Shown here piece after piece: positions 8,769 to 19,101 of a stretch of DNA of 43,939 nt. Under the pieces are notes generated by a model that was not told the origin of the DNA, did no database searches, and saw only the letters and a program-made list of their open reading frames with translations. Made by a program: the position numbers and the translations under genes. Where the stretch lies: assembly GCA_945889325.1 (NCBI GenBank), contig CAMDBH010000022.1, positions 1-43,939 of the forward strand, written 5' to 3'. The DNA is from Klebsiella pneumoniae. GTDB lineage: Bacteria > Myxococcota_A > UBA9042. Within the stretch, counting starts at the first letter, position 1; every line of letters begins with the position of its first letter.

Positions 8769-9644
8769 CTAAAGTTTGTCGGCGATCGCCAGCGTCATGT
8801 CGATCACTTGGCGCATCACTGCGACATCGTGAACGCGAATAAAACTGGCCCCCGCCTGCACAGCCGCGACAACTGCCGCCGCTGTTCCACCTATGCGATC
8901 AAGCGGTTGCTCGCCCGCAGCCGCGCCTTGCCTGCCTGCCGCGCGCCCGAGCGCTGCGATGAAGGACTTGCGCGAAGGGCCAAAGTACAGCGGCACATTC
9001 AAACTCGCAAGCGGCGAATTGCTGCGCAACAGGGCCAAGTTTTGGCCCAAACTTTTGCCAAAGCCGATGCCGGGATCGACGCACAGTTGCGTGCGTGGTA
9101 CGCCAGCGGCGCGCGCCCTTTCGACCGACAAGCGCAACTGCGCACAAATACGTCGTAAAGCCCCATCGACCGTTTCGGGCATGTCGGGCGCGCGCTCGGT
9201 CCAGTTCATCTGGCCCAGCGGATTGGTTGTGTGCATCAGCACCCACGCGGCGGCGTGGGCGGCGACGGTTTTTCCCATGAGCGGGTCGCTAAATCCACTG
9301 ATATCGTTAACCATTGTTGCGCCGGCGCCGAGCGTCGCTGCGGCGACGGCAGCGCGGCGCGTGTCGATCGAAATCGGCACGTCAAAGCGCCGCGCAATCG
9401 CCTCAACGGGGGCGACGACGCGCGAAAGTTCCATATCTACGCTAATTTCTGCTGCACCGGGTCTGGATGATTCGCCGCCGACATCCAAAATATCCGCGCC
9501 ATCGGCGATCAATTGCGCCGCACGGCGCAAGATCGCGTCCAGTGAATCGAGTTCACCGCCATCCGAAAACGAATCCGGCGTGAGGTTGACGATACCGACC
9601 AGCAACGGTTGCCGCAAATCGAGCGTCCGATCGCCTAGTTGCAT
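8769..9644 (-). CDS. folP: dihydropteroate synthase
   Basis: The 291-residue enzyme condenses p-aminobenzoate with hydroxymethyl-dihydropterin pyrophosphate in folate synthesis and is the sulfonamide target. Diagnostic motifs are VGIVNLTPDSFSDGG near the N-terminus (about 16-30), DVGGESSRPGA (about 55-65), SIDTRRAAVA (about 95-104), MVNDISG (about 115-121) and a C-terminal IRVHDV (about 269-274). The length is typical. It lies 12 nt after ftsH and 15 nt before cdaA, the common order ftsH-folP-cdaA. Confidence 0.96.
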   Translation of the reverse strand: MQLGDRTLDLRQPLLVGIVNLTPDSFSDGGELDSLDAILRRAAQLIADGADILDVGGESSRPGAAEISVDMELSRVVAPVEAIARRFDVPISIDTRRAAVAAATLGAGATMVNDISGFSDPLMGKTVAAHAAAWVLMHTTNPLGQMNWTERAPDMPETVDGALRRICAQLRLSVERARAAGVPRTQLCVDPGIGFGKSLGQNLALLRSNSPLASLNVPLYFGPSRKSFIAALGRAAGRQGAAAGEQPLDRIGGTAAAVVAAVQAGASFIRVHDVAVMRQVIDMTLAIADKL

Positions 9645-9656
9645 ACTGTCTGTGGC

Positions 9657-11594
9657 CTATTGCGCCAGCGGTTCGGGCAAGCTGGGCAGGGCATCGATGA
9701 CCGGCGGTGGCACTGGCCGCTTGCTCGCCGCTTGATTTTGCTTGTCCTGTTCGGCGCGGTGCTTCCACTGCGCTTCACGATTGGCGCGCAATTCTCGGAT
9801 GTTGCGTCCTTCCATGATCCAATCGACTTCTTCACCGTCCAAAGTCTCAAATTCCAACAGCGCGTCGGTCAGCAGATCGAGTTGATCGCGGTGTTCCAGC
9901 AAGATTTGACGCGCACGGGTGTAATTCTCATCTACAATGCGGCGAATTTCCTGATCGACCTGGACGGCCGTCGATTCACTAAAGTTTTGGCTGTGTTGGT
10001 AATCGCGACCCAAGAACGGCTCGCCGGTCTTTTTGCCGTAGGCCAGCGGCCCCAGCCGACTCATGCCCCACTCACAAACCATTTGCCGCGCCAATTCTGT
10101 AGCTTGTTCAATGTCATTGGACGCACCGGTGGTAATTTCGCCCAGCACGATGTCTTCCGCCAGCCGCCCGCCCATCATAATGCTGATGCGATCGAGCAAG
10201 TAGCTCAAGCTGTGCGAATAACGATCGCGATCCGGCAGCTGTTGCGTAACGCCCAACGCTCGACCGCGCGGCACGATCGTCACTTTATGCAACGGATCCG
10301 AGGTCTTGAGATGCTTGCCGACCAGTGCATGCCCTGCTTCATGCACGGCCGTCAATTTCAGTTCGTCCTTGTTGAGCATCATGCCGCGGCGTTCGGTGCC
10401 CATCAGCACTTTGTCTTTGCTGTTTTCAAAATCCGACATGACCACCATGTCGTGGTCGTTTCGCGCCGCCAACAGCGCGGCTTCATTGACCAAATTTTCC
10501 AGATCGGCGCCAGCAAAGCCGGGCGTACCGCGCGCCAACGTCGTCAGATCGACATCGGGCGACAGCGGCACTTTGCGCGTGTGCACTTTGAGAATCGCTG
10601 CGCGGCCTTTGGCATCCGGAATCGGCACAACCACGCGGCGATCAAAGCGACCTGCGCGCAAAAGCGCCGGATCGAGCACGTCGGGGCGGTTGGTCGCTGC
10701 GACCAAAATCACGCCATTGTTGTTTTCAAAACCGTCCATTTCTACAAGCAACTGGTTCAGCGTCTGTTCGCGTTCGTCGTGACCGCCGCCCATGCCAGCG
10801 CCGCGGTGCCGGCCGACCGCATCGATTTCATCAATGAAAATAATGCACGGCGCGTTCTTCTTGCCTTGCTCAAACAAGTCGCGCACCCGCGACGCGCCGA
10901 CGCCGACAAACATTTCAACAAAATCGGAGCCCGAAATGCTGAAGAACGGCACGCCCGCCTCACCCGCAACCGCGCGCGCCAGCAGCGTTTTGCCCGTACC
11001 GGGAGAGCCCATCAGCAGCACACCCTTTGGAATGCGCCCGCCGAGCTTGGTAAACTTCTTTGGCTCCTTGAGAAAGTGAATGATCTCTTCGAGTTCGACC
11101 TTGGACTCGTCGATGCCGGCCACGTCTTCAAACGTCACTTTGTTGGTGTTTTCCGTCATCATTTTGGCGCGCGACTTGCCAAAACTCATCGCGCGCGAGC
11201 CACCGGACTGCAACTGCCGCATAAAGAAAAAGAAAAGCCCGACCGCCAGCAACAACGGCAGCCAAGTTGTCAGCAACGTGACCCAAAAGGCGTTGACGTC
11301 CTCACGTTCATATGTAATTTCAACGCCTTTTGCGATCAGATCTTTGTTGAATTCCTTCAGGTCGCCACTGGTCGTGAAGGCCTTGCGGTCTTTTTTGTAG
11401 CGCCCTTCAATGAGCGAACCGCGCACCTTGATTTCGTCGACTGCTTGGGCGTCATCCTTTGAATGCAAAGCGTTATTGACGAACTGCGAGAACGGAATTT
11501 CTTCCGGTGTGCCGCCCAAGCTCATCAATTTGTACGCCAATGCCACGCCCAAAATCAGGGTCATCCACAGAAATAGGCTGCGATAATGCTTCAA
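9657..11594 (-). CDS. ftsH: ATP-dependent zinc metalloprotease FtsH
   Basis: This membrane-anchored AAA+ protease degrades misfolded and regulatory membrane and cytosolic proteins. From the chosen start it has 645 residues: a membrane helix (about 8-25), a periplasmic loop, a second helix (about 98-118), the AAA domain with Walker A GSPGTGKT and Walker B IIFIDEID, the SRH arginines, and the zinc motif HEAGH at 418-422. The frame is open 36 codons further upstream, but AAGGAG stands six nucleotides before a TTG at 11594. That start gives the usual FtsH N-terminus ([12 protein letters not shown]), so I take TTG as the start. The Pro-rich C-terminus is unremarkable. It is downstream of tilS, as in many bacteria. 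Confidence 0.96.
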   Translation of the reverse strand: MKHYRSLFLWMTLILGVALAYKLMSLGGTPEEIPFSQFVNNALHSKDDAQAVDEIKVRGSLIEGRYKKDRKAFTTSGDLKEFNKDLIAKGVEITYEREDVNAFWVTLLTTWLPLLLAVGLFFFFMRQLQSGGSRAMSFGKSRAKMMTENTNKVTFEDVAGIDESKVELEEIIHFLKEPKKFTKLGGRIPKGVLLMGSPGTGKTLLARAVAGEAGVPFFSISGSDFVEMFVGVGASRVRDLFEQGKKNAPCIIFIDEIDAVGRHRGAGMGGGHDEREQTLNQLLVEMDGFENNNGVILVAATNRPDVLDPALLRAGRFDRRVVVPIPDAKGRAAILKVHTRKVPLSPDVDLTTLARGTPGFAGADLENLVNEAALLAARNDHDMVVMSDFENSKDKVLMGTERRGMMLNKDELKLTAVHEAGHALVGKHLKTSDPLHKVTIVPRGRALGVTQQLPDRDRYSHSLSYLLDRISIMMGGRLAEDIVLGEITTGASNDIEQATELARQMVCEWGMSRLGPLAYGKKTGEPFLGRDYQHSQNFSESTAVQVDQEIRRIVDENYTRARQILLEHRDQLDLLTDALLEFETLDGEEVDWIMEGRNIRELRANREAQWKHRAEQDKQNQAASKRPVPPPVIDALPSLPEPLAQ

Positions 11595-11720
11595 AATCAG
11601 CTCCTTGGACGGTTGGCTTGCGTTATGGCGCAGACCTTCAAAAGCGTTTCTGGTTTTTTTCGTCAGGTTGCGGCGCGCGCGATGCTCACCGCGTGGATGC
11701 AAACACAGCCCAGCCTCAGG

Positions 11721-12722
11721 TTAGTCCGCACCCGCCTCTCGCGCAACAACATTTGCTGAAAACAGCCAAAGTTGCACGGAGCATTCGATAGACAAGCCAT
11801 GAATATGACAAGTAGTATCTCGATTTGCTCTTTTGTGCGCAAGGATTTGTTCACAGGCGTTTTGCGACGGTGCCGCCACGCCCAACCGCCGACAGATGAA
11901 CTGCAACAGCGCGGCAAACGCGATTGCATCGTCAGGCAGTTGATCGCGGGGCAGCGCGACGGCTTGATCCTGTGCAATTAGATGCGGTTGAATCGCACGC
12001 TGCAGCCAATAGTCTTGGGCATTTTGCGCTTCGGACTGCAAAGTCGCCGTGCGCGCCAAACCGGCGATCGCGCCGGGCCATGCTTGCTCCAAAAGCGGCA
12101 ATACTTCGGAACGCAGCCGATTGCGCGTAAAATCAGTGTCGCTATTGGACAAATCTTCGACGTGGCTCAGCTGCATTTCATCTTTACAAGCTAGCAGTTG
12201 TGCTTTGGTCAGGCGCAGCAGCGGCCGCACAACGCCGTCCGCACGCACGGCACGGATGCCCTGCAGCGCGCTCGGGCCCGCGCCGCGCATGGCGCGCAGG
12301 ACCAGCGTCTCGGCCTGATCGTCGGCGTGGTGCGCGGTGACGATCACGTGGGCTTGGCTTTGGCTTTGCATGCGCATGAGCGCGGCGTAACGGGCGTCGC
12401 GGCAGCGGCCTTCCAGATCCGCGCCGCGCTCGATGTGCAGATGTTCGGATAAATAAGCGATATTTTTCTCCCGGCACGTTTGCTCTACCAACGCTTCGGC
12501 CGCGTCGGCGTGCGCGTACAGGCCATGGTGCACATGTGCGACCGCAAACGCATGCCCCAACGATGGCTGGAGTTTTTGCAGCAGGCCCAATGCGGCCATC
12601 GAATCCGAACCACCCGAGCAAGCGAGCAAAATCCGCTGTCGAGGCAGCCACATCTGCTGCGACCGCACCGATCGGCGCACGATATCGAGGCACTGGCGAA
12701 GCTGGGTCGACGGTTGCTGCAT
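11721..12722 (-). CDS. tilS: tRNA(Ile)-lysidine synthase
   Basis: TilS changes C34 of the CAU anticodon of a minor tRNA-Ile to lysidine so that it reads AUA. The PP-loop [10 protein letters not shown] (about residues 36-45) and the downstream [22 protein letters not shown] signature (written in parts: [17 protein letters not shown]) are clear. The product is 333 residues from the ATG at 12722, a short form that probably lacks much of the C-terminal TilS_C domain found in E. coli. The frame is open to an ATG at 12812, and the extra 30 residues have no family match that I recognise. It is the first gene of the leftward operon, 126 nt before ftsH, and divergent from the mutase gene. Confidence 0.92.
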   Translation of the reverse strand: MQQPSTQLRQCLDIVRRSVRSQQMWLPRQRILLACSGGSDSMAALGLLQKLQPSLGHAFAVAHVHHGLYAHADAAEALVEQTCREKNIAYLSEHLHIERGADLEGRCRDARYAALMRMQSQSQAHVIVTAHHADDQAETLVLRAMRGAGPSALQGIRAVRADGVVRPLLRLTKAQLLACKDEMQLSHVEDLSNSDTDFTRNRLRSEVLPLLEQAWPGAIAGLARTATLQSEAQNAQDYWLQRAIQPHLIAQDQAVALPRDQLPDDAIAFAALLQFICRRLGVAAPSQNACEQILAHKRANRDTTCHIHGLSIECSVQLWLFSANVVAREAGAD

Positions 12723-12741
12723 GGTTCCGTGCGATTTGCGA

Positions 12742-12770
12742 TTGCTGCGACACTGCGGCAGGCGTAAGAT
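12742..12770 (+). promoter_or_regulatory. predicted promoter of the mutase gene
   Basis: TTGCTG (12742-12747) and TAAGAT (12765-12770) are 17 nt apart, about 60 nt upstream of the ATG at 12839. The -10 box matches the consensus at 4 of 6 positions and the -35 box at 3 of 6. Confidence 0.3.
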
Positions 12771-12838
12771 TTCGCGCGCCTTTAGCATCGCCGTCCATGC
12801 GGGCCGATGCAAGCGCCGACTTTGGGGAGAAAAAGTTC

Positions 12839-14575
12839 ATGGCAAATGAAATTCCGTTGATGGCCAATGCCCACCGCGCGACACTGCAACCCAATGCCAC
12901 TCAGGGCGTTGCGGTGGCGACACAAGAGTTGAATCACACAAGTGATCCGCGGCTTTTGGCCTACAAGGCGCAAACGGGGCAGACCAAGGAGCGGATGCCG
13001 GCTTTTTTGTCGCTGGACGGAAAGCCGCAAGATGTCGCGTACTTTCCGCAGAACGCCGACGAAAAATATTTTGAACAAATAGGCGTGCCGGGTGAATTTC
13101 CGTTCACGCGCGGCGTGCACCCAAACATGTACCGCGGCAAGCCTTGGACCATGCGCATGTTTGCCGGTTTTGGCACGCCAGAAGACACCAATTTGCGCTT
13201 TAAGTACCTGCTGCAACAGGGACAGCACGGCCTATCGACCGCTTTTGATATGCCGACTTTGATGGGCTACGACCCCGATCACAAATTGTCCGAAGGTGAA
13301 GTGGGTCGCGAAGGGACCAACGTGTCGCATCTCGCTGACATGGAAGCCCTATTTGCTGATATTCCGCTGGGAAAAGTCACGACTTCCATGACGATCAACG
13401 CGCCGGCGATCGTGATGCTGGCGCTTTATGTGGCCGTGGCTGAGAAAAATGGCGTGCCCTACAGTCAGATCGGCGGAACGCTGCAAAACGACATTCTCAA
13501 AGAGTTTATTGCGCAAAAGGAGTGGATCTGCCCGCCGCGGCCGTCGATGCGCATCATCCGCGACATGCTGAAGTTCGGCACGGATAAGTTGCCAAAATGG
13601 AACACGATTTCCATCAGCGGCTACCACATTCGCGAAGCGGGCGCCACGGCCGTCCAAGAGTTGGCGTTTACCTTGGCCGATGGCATTGGCTATGTCGATG
13701 CGGGCATTGAAGCAGGCCTGGAAGTCGACGCGTTTGCGCCGCGCCTTAGCTACTTCTTTGATGTGCATAATGATTTTTTTGAAGAGATCGCGAAGTTGCG
13801 TGCCGCGCGACGCATGTGGGCGCGCATCATGAAGGAGAGATTTCACGCCAAGAATCCGCGATCGTGGATGCTGCGCACCCATTGTCAGACGGCAGGCGTG
13901 TCATTAACTGCCCAGCAACCCATGAATAATGTTGTGCGAACCACAATTCAAGCGCTGGCGGCGGTGCTGGGGGGGACGCAATCGCTGCACACCAATTCTT
14001 TGGACGAAACGTACGCCCTGCCGACGGCGGAGGCGGCCAAGTTAGCGCTGCGCACGCAGCAGGTGATCGCGGAAGAATCGGGCATTATGAATGTCGTTGA
14101 TCCCTTGGGTGGCAGCTACTACATTGAGCATTTGACGGACAAGATGGAAGCCGAAGCCATGGCTTACATTCAGAAAATCGACGACATGGGCGGGATCGTG
14201 CGGGCGATTGAACTCGGCTATCCGCAGCGCGAAATCGCGGAAAGTGCGTTTCGCTTTCAGCAACGCGTAGAGAGTGGCGAGCGCAAAGTTGTCGGCGTGA
14301 ACAGTCAAATCGAAGGTAAAGGCGATAATATTCCGCTGCTTCACATCGATCACCAGGTGGAGGTCGGGCAGATCGAACGGTGTAAGCAGATCAAAGCGAT
14401 GCGCTCGGCGGACCACGCGGCGCGATCGCTGCAGGAAATTCGCTTGGCATGTCGGGATGGCAGCAATTTGGTGGTGCCGATCTTGGCTGGCGTCAAGGAG
14501 TACGTGACATTGGGCGAGATCAGCGACGTATTTCGTGAGGAGTTTGGGGTCTATCGCGATCCGGCTTTTTTGTAG
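12839..14575 (+). CDS. B12-dependent acyl-CoA mutase, catalytic subunit (methylmalonyl-CoA mutase type)
   Basis: The 578-residue product matches the TIM-barrel catalytic subunit of methylmalonyl-CoA mutase, which interconverts methylmalonyl-CoA and succinyl-CoA through an adenosylcobalamin radical. Clear motifs are [17 protein letters not shown] (substrate channel), [33 protein letters not shown] (cofactor-contacting His) and [13 protein letters not shown]. The Tyr of the MYRGKPW segment is of the methylmalonyl type rather than the Phe of isobutyryl-CoA mutases, but this is not decisive. The C-terminal cobalamin-binding domain (DxHxxG) is absent, so a separate B12 subunit must be encoded elsewhere. 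The ATG at 12839 is preferred because GGGGAG precedes it; ATG 12797 is an alternative. It converges with the next gene with a gap of only 4 nt. Confidence 0.9.
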   Translation: MANEIPLMANAHRATLQPNATQGVAVATQELNHTSDPRLLAYKAQTGQTKERMPAFLSLDGKPQDVAYFPQNADEKYFEQIGVPGEFPFTRGVHPNMYRGKPWTMRMFAGFGTPEDTNLRFKYLLQQGQHGLSTAFDMPTLMGYDPDHKLSEGEVGREGTNVSHLADMEALFADIPLGKVTTSMTINAPAIVMLALYVAVAEKNGVPYSQIGGTLQNDILKEFIAQKEWICPPRPSMRIIRDMLKFGTDKLPKWNTISISGYHIREAGATAVQELAFTLADGIGYVDAGIEAGLEVDAFAPRLSYFFDVHNDFFEEIAKLRAARRMWARIMKERFHAKNPRSWMLRTHCQTAGVSLTAQQPMNNVVRTTIQALAAVLGGTQSLHTNSLDETYALPTAEAAKLALRTQQVIAEESGIMNVVDPLGGSYYIEHLTDKMEAEAMAYIQKIDDMGGIVRAIELGYPQREIAESAFRFQQRVESGERKVVGVNSQIEGKGDNIPLLHIDHQVEVGQIERCKQIKAMRSADHAARSLQEIRLACRDGSNLVVPILAGVKEYVTLGEISDVFREEFGVYRDPAFL

Positions 14576-14579
14576 GGGC

Positions 14580-17500
14580 TCAAAACTCCAAAATCGCTTT
14601 CGCCAACCCAACTTTACCCACCAGACCGAATTCGCCGATCGACGGACCGCCCAAGCCCGCTTTGCCACCGGCACCCAGTGTCTTGAATTGATTAAGTTTC
14701 TGCAAGTCAACGCCGCTACCCAACGGCGCGCCAACCAGCACCAACTGGGCACTGGGCCCACCGCAGCCACCGCCACCGCCACCGCCATGGCCGGCGCTGC
14801 CGCCAACGCCGCCGGTTCCGCCTTTGGAAGTGCAGAAAGTCGCTGTGGTTTCCTCACCGCTGGCCCCGCCTTTGCCGCCTTGGCCCCCGGCGCCACCGGA
14901 GCCGGCTGGACCGCCGGTCGCCCCGGCGCCACCCGTGCCAGAACTGACGGTGTTCCCCACCACGATCGGCAGCGCGGCGCCGTCGACTATGCGAATAAAC
15001 AAGGCAAAAGACCCGCCGCCGGAACCGCCGCCACCGCCGCCCGTGCCGCCGCAGCCGCCTGCGCCGCCGCCGCCGCCAGATCCGCCGATGTCGGGGTTTT
15101 GGGCGCCGGCCTTGACGCAATCGTGCACTTCGACACCGCCGGCCGCGCCGCCACCGCCGCCGCCGCTGCCCGCCTTGCCCAAACTGCCGACGGAGCCGGG
15201 CAAAGATTGCCAAACATCGCCGACGATCGCGCCCAACGTCTGCACGCAGCCCAGGCCGGCCGCGCCGTTTGCGCCGCCTTTGCCGGGTAGGCCGTCCTCT
15301 CCAGTGCGCGGCTTGACGGGCACAAAGCAGGTATTGCAGGCCACTTTGTCGCTTTTGCACTGCGTCAGGACAGTTTTGTTTGAATCGATGTAGCTATCTG
15401 CGCCGGGAGATCCGCCGGCACCTGGCGCGGTGCCAGAACCGGGCTTGCCGGTCTCAATGGCCAATGGCGTTTGCAGGATCGGCGAAGTTGGACACAGCGG
15501 AGGGGGGGAATCTTCATCGTATTGCGCGCAAATCGCCGTGCCACCGCTGCCACCGTCCACGCTGATGGTCGCGTTGTCTGGCAGGCCACACACATTGGCG
15601 CCGCCGATGCCACCCGTGCTGGCGTCGTCGATGCTGCAGAATTCGTGCCCGATGTCTTTGGCTTTCTTGCCAAAAGTGCCGCTAGAGCCAATCGAGCCAT
15701 TCTGACCAGTCACACCCGCCAAGCCCGCAGCACCGTCGCCAGCAACGATGGTGCAATTGAGAATTTGCACGGTGTCGTCACACTTTGCCACATAAATCCC
15801 ATAACTTGTGTCGCCAGCCGTCTTTGCCGATGCCCCGAGCACCACAAAACCATCCAAACGGGTCTTTTGCACTGCGGCCCCGCCGGTGATGGCGACCGCG
15901 CGCACCGCCGCCACCGGGCCTGGACCAAACGCCGTTCCGACGATGGCGGATTGATAACTTACTGTATCTCTGCTAAAAAATCCGGGCATGTAGCCGCCGT
16001 ACAAAGACACACCGACAAACAGATCGATGCTGCCAGTGTACACGCCGCCACCGACATAAATGTCGCGTTTGTTTTGTTCCGTCGCCAGTTGCAGGGCCTT
16101 GGTTAGGGTAGCCACCGGCAAGCTGATCGACCCAGGATTGCTGTCCGCGCCGGTTTTTGCCACAAAGATGGCCTTAGAGATGTCACCGTCGATGCCATCG
16201 CAGTTCTGGTCGACCCCGTCTGGCTCGTCGAGATCGCTCAGGAATTGACACTCGCAGCCATCGCCGACGTTGCTGTTCATGTCGATCCAGCCGACGTCGC
16301 AGGTGGTCGCGCAGGCGCCGCCCGCGCAACTGGGCAGGGCGTGCGGCCCCGGCACCGCGCACAGGATGCCGCAGCTGCCACACGCATTAATCGTGTTGTA
16401 TAAGCCACTTACAGCGCTCTTCCAACCCTCGTCGGTTTCGCCATTGCAGTTGTCGTCCTTGCCGTCGCAGGTTTCCGTTGTCGCGCTCGGCGCGTCACAC
16501 GCAAGACCCGCGACGCCGTTACACTTGAATTTTCCAGAGCAATTTCCGTTGGCATTGCTGTTGACGCACTTGCCGCCGGCGGTCCCTTCGTCGGTCTTGC
16601 CATCGCAATCGTCATCGCTGCCGTTGCAAATTTCTTCGCTCGGGTTCGCAGCACTGCAATTGACCCAGCCAACCTTTGGATCGCAAGTGCTTTTGCCGTT
16701 GCAAGTGCCGTATTGGTTGCTGCTCACACAGTTTTGCTGTTTGCCGTCGGTGGCGACCGTGCAGCTGCAAGTACCTGATACCGGTGCACAATAGGTGCCG
16801 TTGATGATCGCGCTGCACGCGTAGTTGTCAGGGCAAGTCGGCCATTTGGCATCGGTCAAACTGCAAGGAGGTCGACAGGTTGCGTCGATGCAGAGCCCGC
16901 CCGCGCAGTCGGTGCTGTCCACGCACGGTTGGCACGACAAAATGCCCGCGGGGCTGCACTGGTCGCCGCTGGCGAAATAGCCGGGGTTGCAAGTGTCGAT
17001 GAGGCAAAGGGCTTTTCCGTTGATCACCCCGCATTTGGCTGTGCCGTTGGCCAACTTGCCACCGCAGCTGGTGTCGCAACTGCCGCAATGTTCAAATTGC
17101 AGGTAAAGACCATTGAGCTTGTAATTCTCATCGGTTTGACCATCGCAGTTGTTGTCCTTGCCGTCGCACACTTCCAAACTGGCGGGTGTGGCATCGCAAG
17201 TCAGGCCCGCGGCGCCATTGCACATGAATTTACCTTTACAATCAGGGGCATTGAGCGGACCGCACACGCCGCCCGCCGTACCCTCATCGGTTTGGCCATT
17301 GCAATCGTTGTCCAAACCGTCGCAGGTTTCTTTGCTGCTGACGCCGGCCGTGCATTTGCTCCAACCTTTTGTTAGAGTGCAGGTTTGTACGCCGCCGCAA
17401 ACGCCCAAACCGCTGCCGGACTGGCAAGCCCGCACTTTGCCGTCGTTGTTCGGGCCGCAAGTGCAACTGCCGTTGACCGGTTGGCAAATGTGCAAATCGC

Positions 17501-18026
17501 CATCGGCGTTGCAGGAAAAACCTTTGGGGCAGCTCGATTCAGCGCCGCTGCCGAGGCAAGGGATCAGGCAAGTACCCGATTCATTTTGCAAAGATGAGCA
17601 TTTGCCGCCCAAGCATGTCGCGTCGCTGGTGCACAGCGCGCAAGCGTAGGCCGGTCCGGGCGTGCACTGGCCTGGCGCGTTGTCGCCACCGTAGCAAAAG
17701 TAGCCGGAAGGACAGCCAGTTGGACAGCCGTTGGCGATGACATCCACGTCAGTTGCGTCCAGATCCAAATCGACAACGCCATCGGCCGCGATATCTGCAG
17801 TTGAATCTGCAACGGTGAATAAATCGGCTGCAACATCGGGGATGTCTGGACCGCCACCTAATTCGGCAATCCAAACGTCACTTAGGCTGGAATCGCCGCC
17901 GCTGAGCGTATCGCCAGCGGTCGCTGCGCCTTCGATCACCAAATCATCGCTGCAACCGCCGCCGAACAAAAGCGCGGCGGAGCAGAAAATACGCGCGGGC
18001 ATGGCTGGCGAAATTTTTGAAATCAT
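14580..18026 (-). CDS. large Cys-rich, beta-helix and Gly-rich surface lipoprotein
   Basis: A predicted lipoprotein of 1148 residues (signal peptide with lipobox F-G-G-G-C, Cys25). After an Asp-rich linker come cysteine-rich modules with at least five MopE-type metal-binding motifs between about 235 and 600, such as DGLDNDCNGQTDEG, DGKDNNCDGQTDE, NGSDDDCDGKTDEG, DGKDDNCNGETDEG and DGVDQNCDG. Residues about 605-775 resemble a right-handed beta-helix (FVAKTGADSNPGSISLPVAT, then Y-x-G-G-Y). The remaining C-terminus is very Gly-rich, in GGxGG runs. These features are common in Myxococcota surface proteins; the function is unknown. The start is uncertain: ATG codons at 18113, 18065 and 18002 are also in frame. 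I chose 18026 because it gives a 25-residue signal peptide with positive charges. Confidence 0.82.
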   Translation of the reverse strand: MISKISPAMPARIFCSAALLFGGGCSDDLVIEGAATAGDTLSGGDSSLSDVWIAELGGGPDIPDVAADLFTVADSTADIAADGVVDLDLDATDVDVIANGCPTGCPSGYFCYGGDNAPGQCTPGPAYACALCTSDATCLGGKCSSLQNESGTCLIPCLGSGAESSCPKGFSCNADGDLHICQPVNGSCTCGPNNDGKVRACQSGSGLGVCGGVQTCTLTKGWSKCTAGVSSKETCDGLDNDCNGQTDEGTAGGVCGPLNAPDCKGKFMCNGAAGLTCDATPASLEVCDGKDNNCDGQTDENYKLNGLYLQFEHCGSCDTSCGGKLANGTAKCGVINGKALCLIDTCNPGYFASGDQCSPAGILSCQPCVDSTDCAGGLCIDATCRPPCSLTDAKWPTCPDNYACSAIINGTYCAPVSGTCSCTVATDGKQQNCVSSNQYGTCNGKSTCDPKVGWVNCSAANPSEEICNGSDDDCDGKTDEGTAGGKCVNSNANGNCSGKFKCNGVAGLACDAPSATTETCDGKDDNCNGETDEGWKSAVSGLYNTINACGSCGILCAVPGPHALPSCAGGACATTCDVGWIDMNSNVGDGCECQFLSDLDEPDGVDQNCDGIDGDISKAIFVAKTGADSNPGSISLPVATLTKALQLATEQNKRDIYVGGGVYTGSIDLFVGVSLYGGYMPGFFSRDTVSYQSAIVGTAFGPGPVAAVRAVAITGGAAVQKTRLDGFVVLGASAKTAGDTSYGIYVAKCDDTVQILNCTIVAGDGAAGLAGVTGQNGSIGSSGTFGKKAKDIGHEFCSIDDASTGGIGGANVCGLPDNATISVDGGSGGTAICAQYDEDSPPPLCPTSPILQTPLAIETGKPGSGTAPGAGGSPGADSYIDSNKTVLTQCKSDKVACNTCFVPVKPRTGEDGLPGKGGANGAAGLGCVQTLGAIVGDVWQSLPGSVGSLGKAGSGGGGGGAAGGVEVHDCVKAGAQNPDIGGSGGGGGAGGCGGTGGGGGGSGGGSFALFIRIVDGAALPIVVGNTVSSGTGGAGATGGPAGSGGAGGQGGKGGASGEETTATFCTSKGGTGGVGGSAGHGGGGGGGCGGPSAQLVLVGAPLGSGVDLQKLNQFKTLGAGGKAGLGGPSIGEFGLVGKVGLAKAILEF

Positions 18027-18122
18027 AAGGACTATTCGCAAAATGGCCGATGCGATCCAATTCATTGTACGCAGTTCGCGCCCGCAGTTGCAAATTCGAC
18101 TTTGGGCACGCAAGAAGGCGGT

Positions 18123-18464
18123 CTAATCTTCAAAATCTGGCAAATCCACAGCGTTCCATGTCGTTGTCTGAATGCTGTCCAACCCGCCTTCGATCAAGCG
18201 CGTCAGATCGGCGTAGGTCGCTTCCATGTGCGCCGGCAAATGCTTTTGACTCAGCCGAGCGTATTGCGACCAAGAATCATAGCCGTGAATTTCCGTTACA
18301 ACCCATGGATCTACGTCGTCTTGCCAGACTTCAAACTGCGCCACACCCAGATCAAAGGCGTACGCGCGAATTTTAGCGAGCAAGTCCAGCAACACCGCGC
18401 GATCACTGGGATCAACGCGGTATCTGTGCTGCAAGACGTAGTCGCCGATGCGGCTGTCGCTCAA
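18123..18464 (-). CDS. small ABM-like/MFS_3 C-terminal-like protein
   Basis: The 113-residue soluble protein has no signal peptide. Its pattern (YRVDPSDRAVLLDLLAKIR at about 15-33, then FEVWQDDVDPWVVTEIHGYDSW and several His/Arg residues) recalls the antibiotic-biosynthesis-monooxygenase-like ferredoxin fold, especially the extra C-terminal domain of MFS_3 transporters. Here it stands alone, without the transporter. It lies 66 nt after ssb on the same strand. Catalytic activity cannot be inferred. The reading frame is supported by its position between two genes of the same strand and by its codon use. Confidence 0.6.
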   Translation of the reverse strand: MSDSRIGDYVLQHRYRVDPSDRAVLLDLLAKIRAYAFDLGVAQFEVWQDDVDPWVVTEIHGYDSWSQYARLSQKHLPAHMEATYADLTRLIEGGLDSIQTTTWNAVDLPDFED

Positions 18465-18530
18465 TTTTTCCTCCGCCAGGCTTGGCGCTCAAAACTTAGC
18501 ATTCTGTCTACTGATCATAAGCGCGCGAAA

Positions 18531-19019
18531 TCAAAAAGGAATATCGTCGCCGCCGCCAAAATCATCTGGACCCGGATCGCCCATGCCCGGTGCCGGTCCG
18601 GCCGAACCGCCGCGGTTGCCACCGCTTTCAAAGCCGCCGCCCCCGCCGCCGCCGCGGGGTGCGCCGCCATCGCCTTCGCTTTTGGCGCTGCCGATGAATT
18701 GCACTTGGTCGGCTGTGATCTTGATTTTGGTGCGTTTTTGCTGGGTTTCCTTGTCGTTCCATTCGTCGATCGACAAGCGGCCCTCGATGTAAACCTCGCG
18801 GCCTTTGCTCAGATAGCGTTCGCAGTTTTCGGCCTGCTTATCCCAGACATCTACAGAGAACCAATCGGTTTTTTCTTGCTTCTGGCCACTGGTTCGATCG
18901 GTCCAACTGCGCGACACCGCCAGGCGCAGCTCCGTAACCGCCCGATTTGCTGGGGTATAACGCAGCTCAGGTTGATTGCCCAAGCGACCGATCAGAATGA
19001 CTTTGTTGACGCTAGCCAT
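18531..19019 (-). CDS. ssb: single-stranded DNA-binding protein
   Basis: The 162-residue protein has the SSB OB-fold (residues 1-110: ASVNKVILIGRLGNQPELRY, then WFSVDVWDKQAENCERYLSKG and VYIEGRL). A Gly-rich flexible linker follows, and the acidic tail DDIPF recruits replication and repair partners. It binds ssDNA as a tetramer during replication, recombination and repair. The frame is open 104 codons upstream, but CTGGAG stands before the ATG at 19019 and the conserved domain begins there, so that start is secure. It is divergent from phoH. Confidence 0.97.
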   Translation of the reverse strand: MASVNKVILIGRLGNQPELRYTPANRAVTELRLAVSRSWTDRTSGQKQEKTDWFSVDVWDKQAENCERYLSKGREVYIEGRLSIDEWNDKETQQKRTKIKITADQVQFIGSAKSEGDGGAPRGGGGGGGFESGGNRGGSAGPAPGMGDPGPDDFGGGDDIPF

Positions 19020-19101
19020 GGTACTCCAGAATAATTGCGCACTATTGCGCTGAAAAAACGTCTTTCGATGCGCGTGTGCGTTGTGACCCCGCGACCGCGT
19101 T

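Noticed and set aside
9639..11462. 607-codon open frame on the + strand opposite ftsH
   Set aside because: It runs antisense to a clear FtsH gene, is Arg/His/Gln-rich as antisense frames of this codon use are, and shows no family motif.
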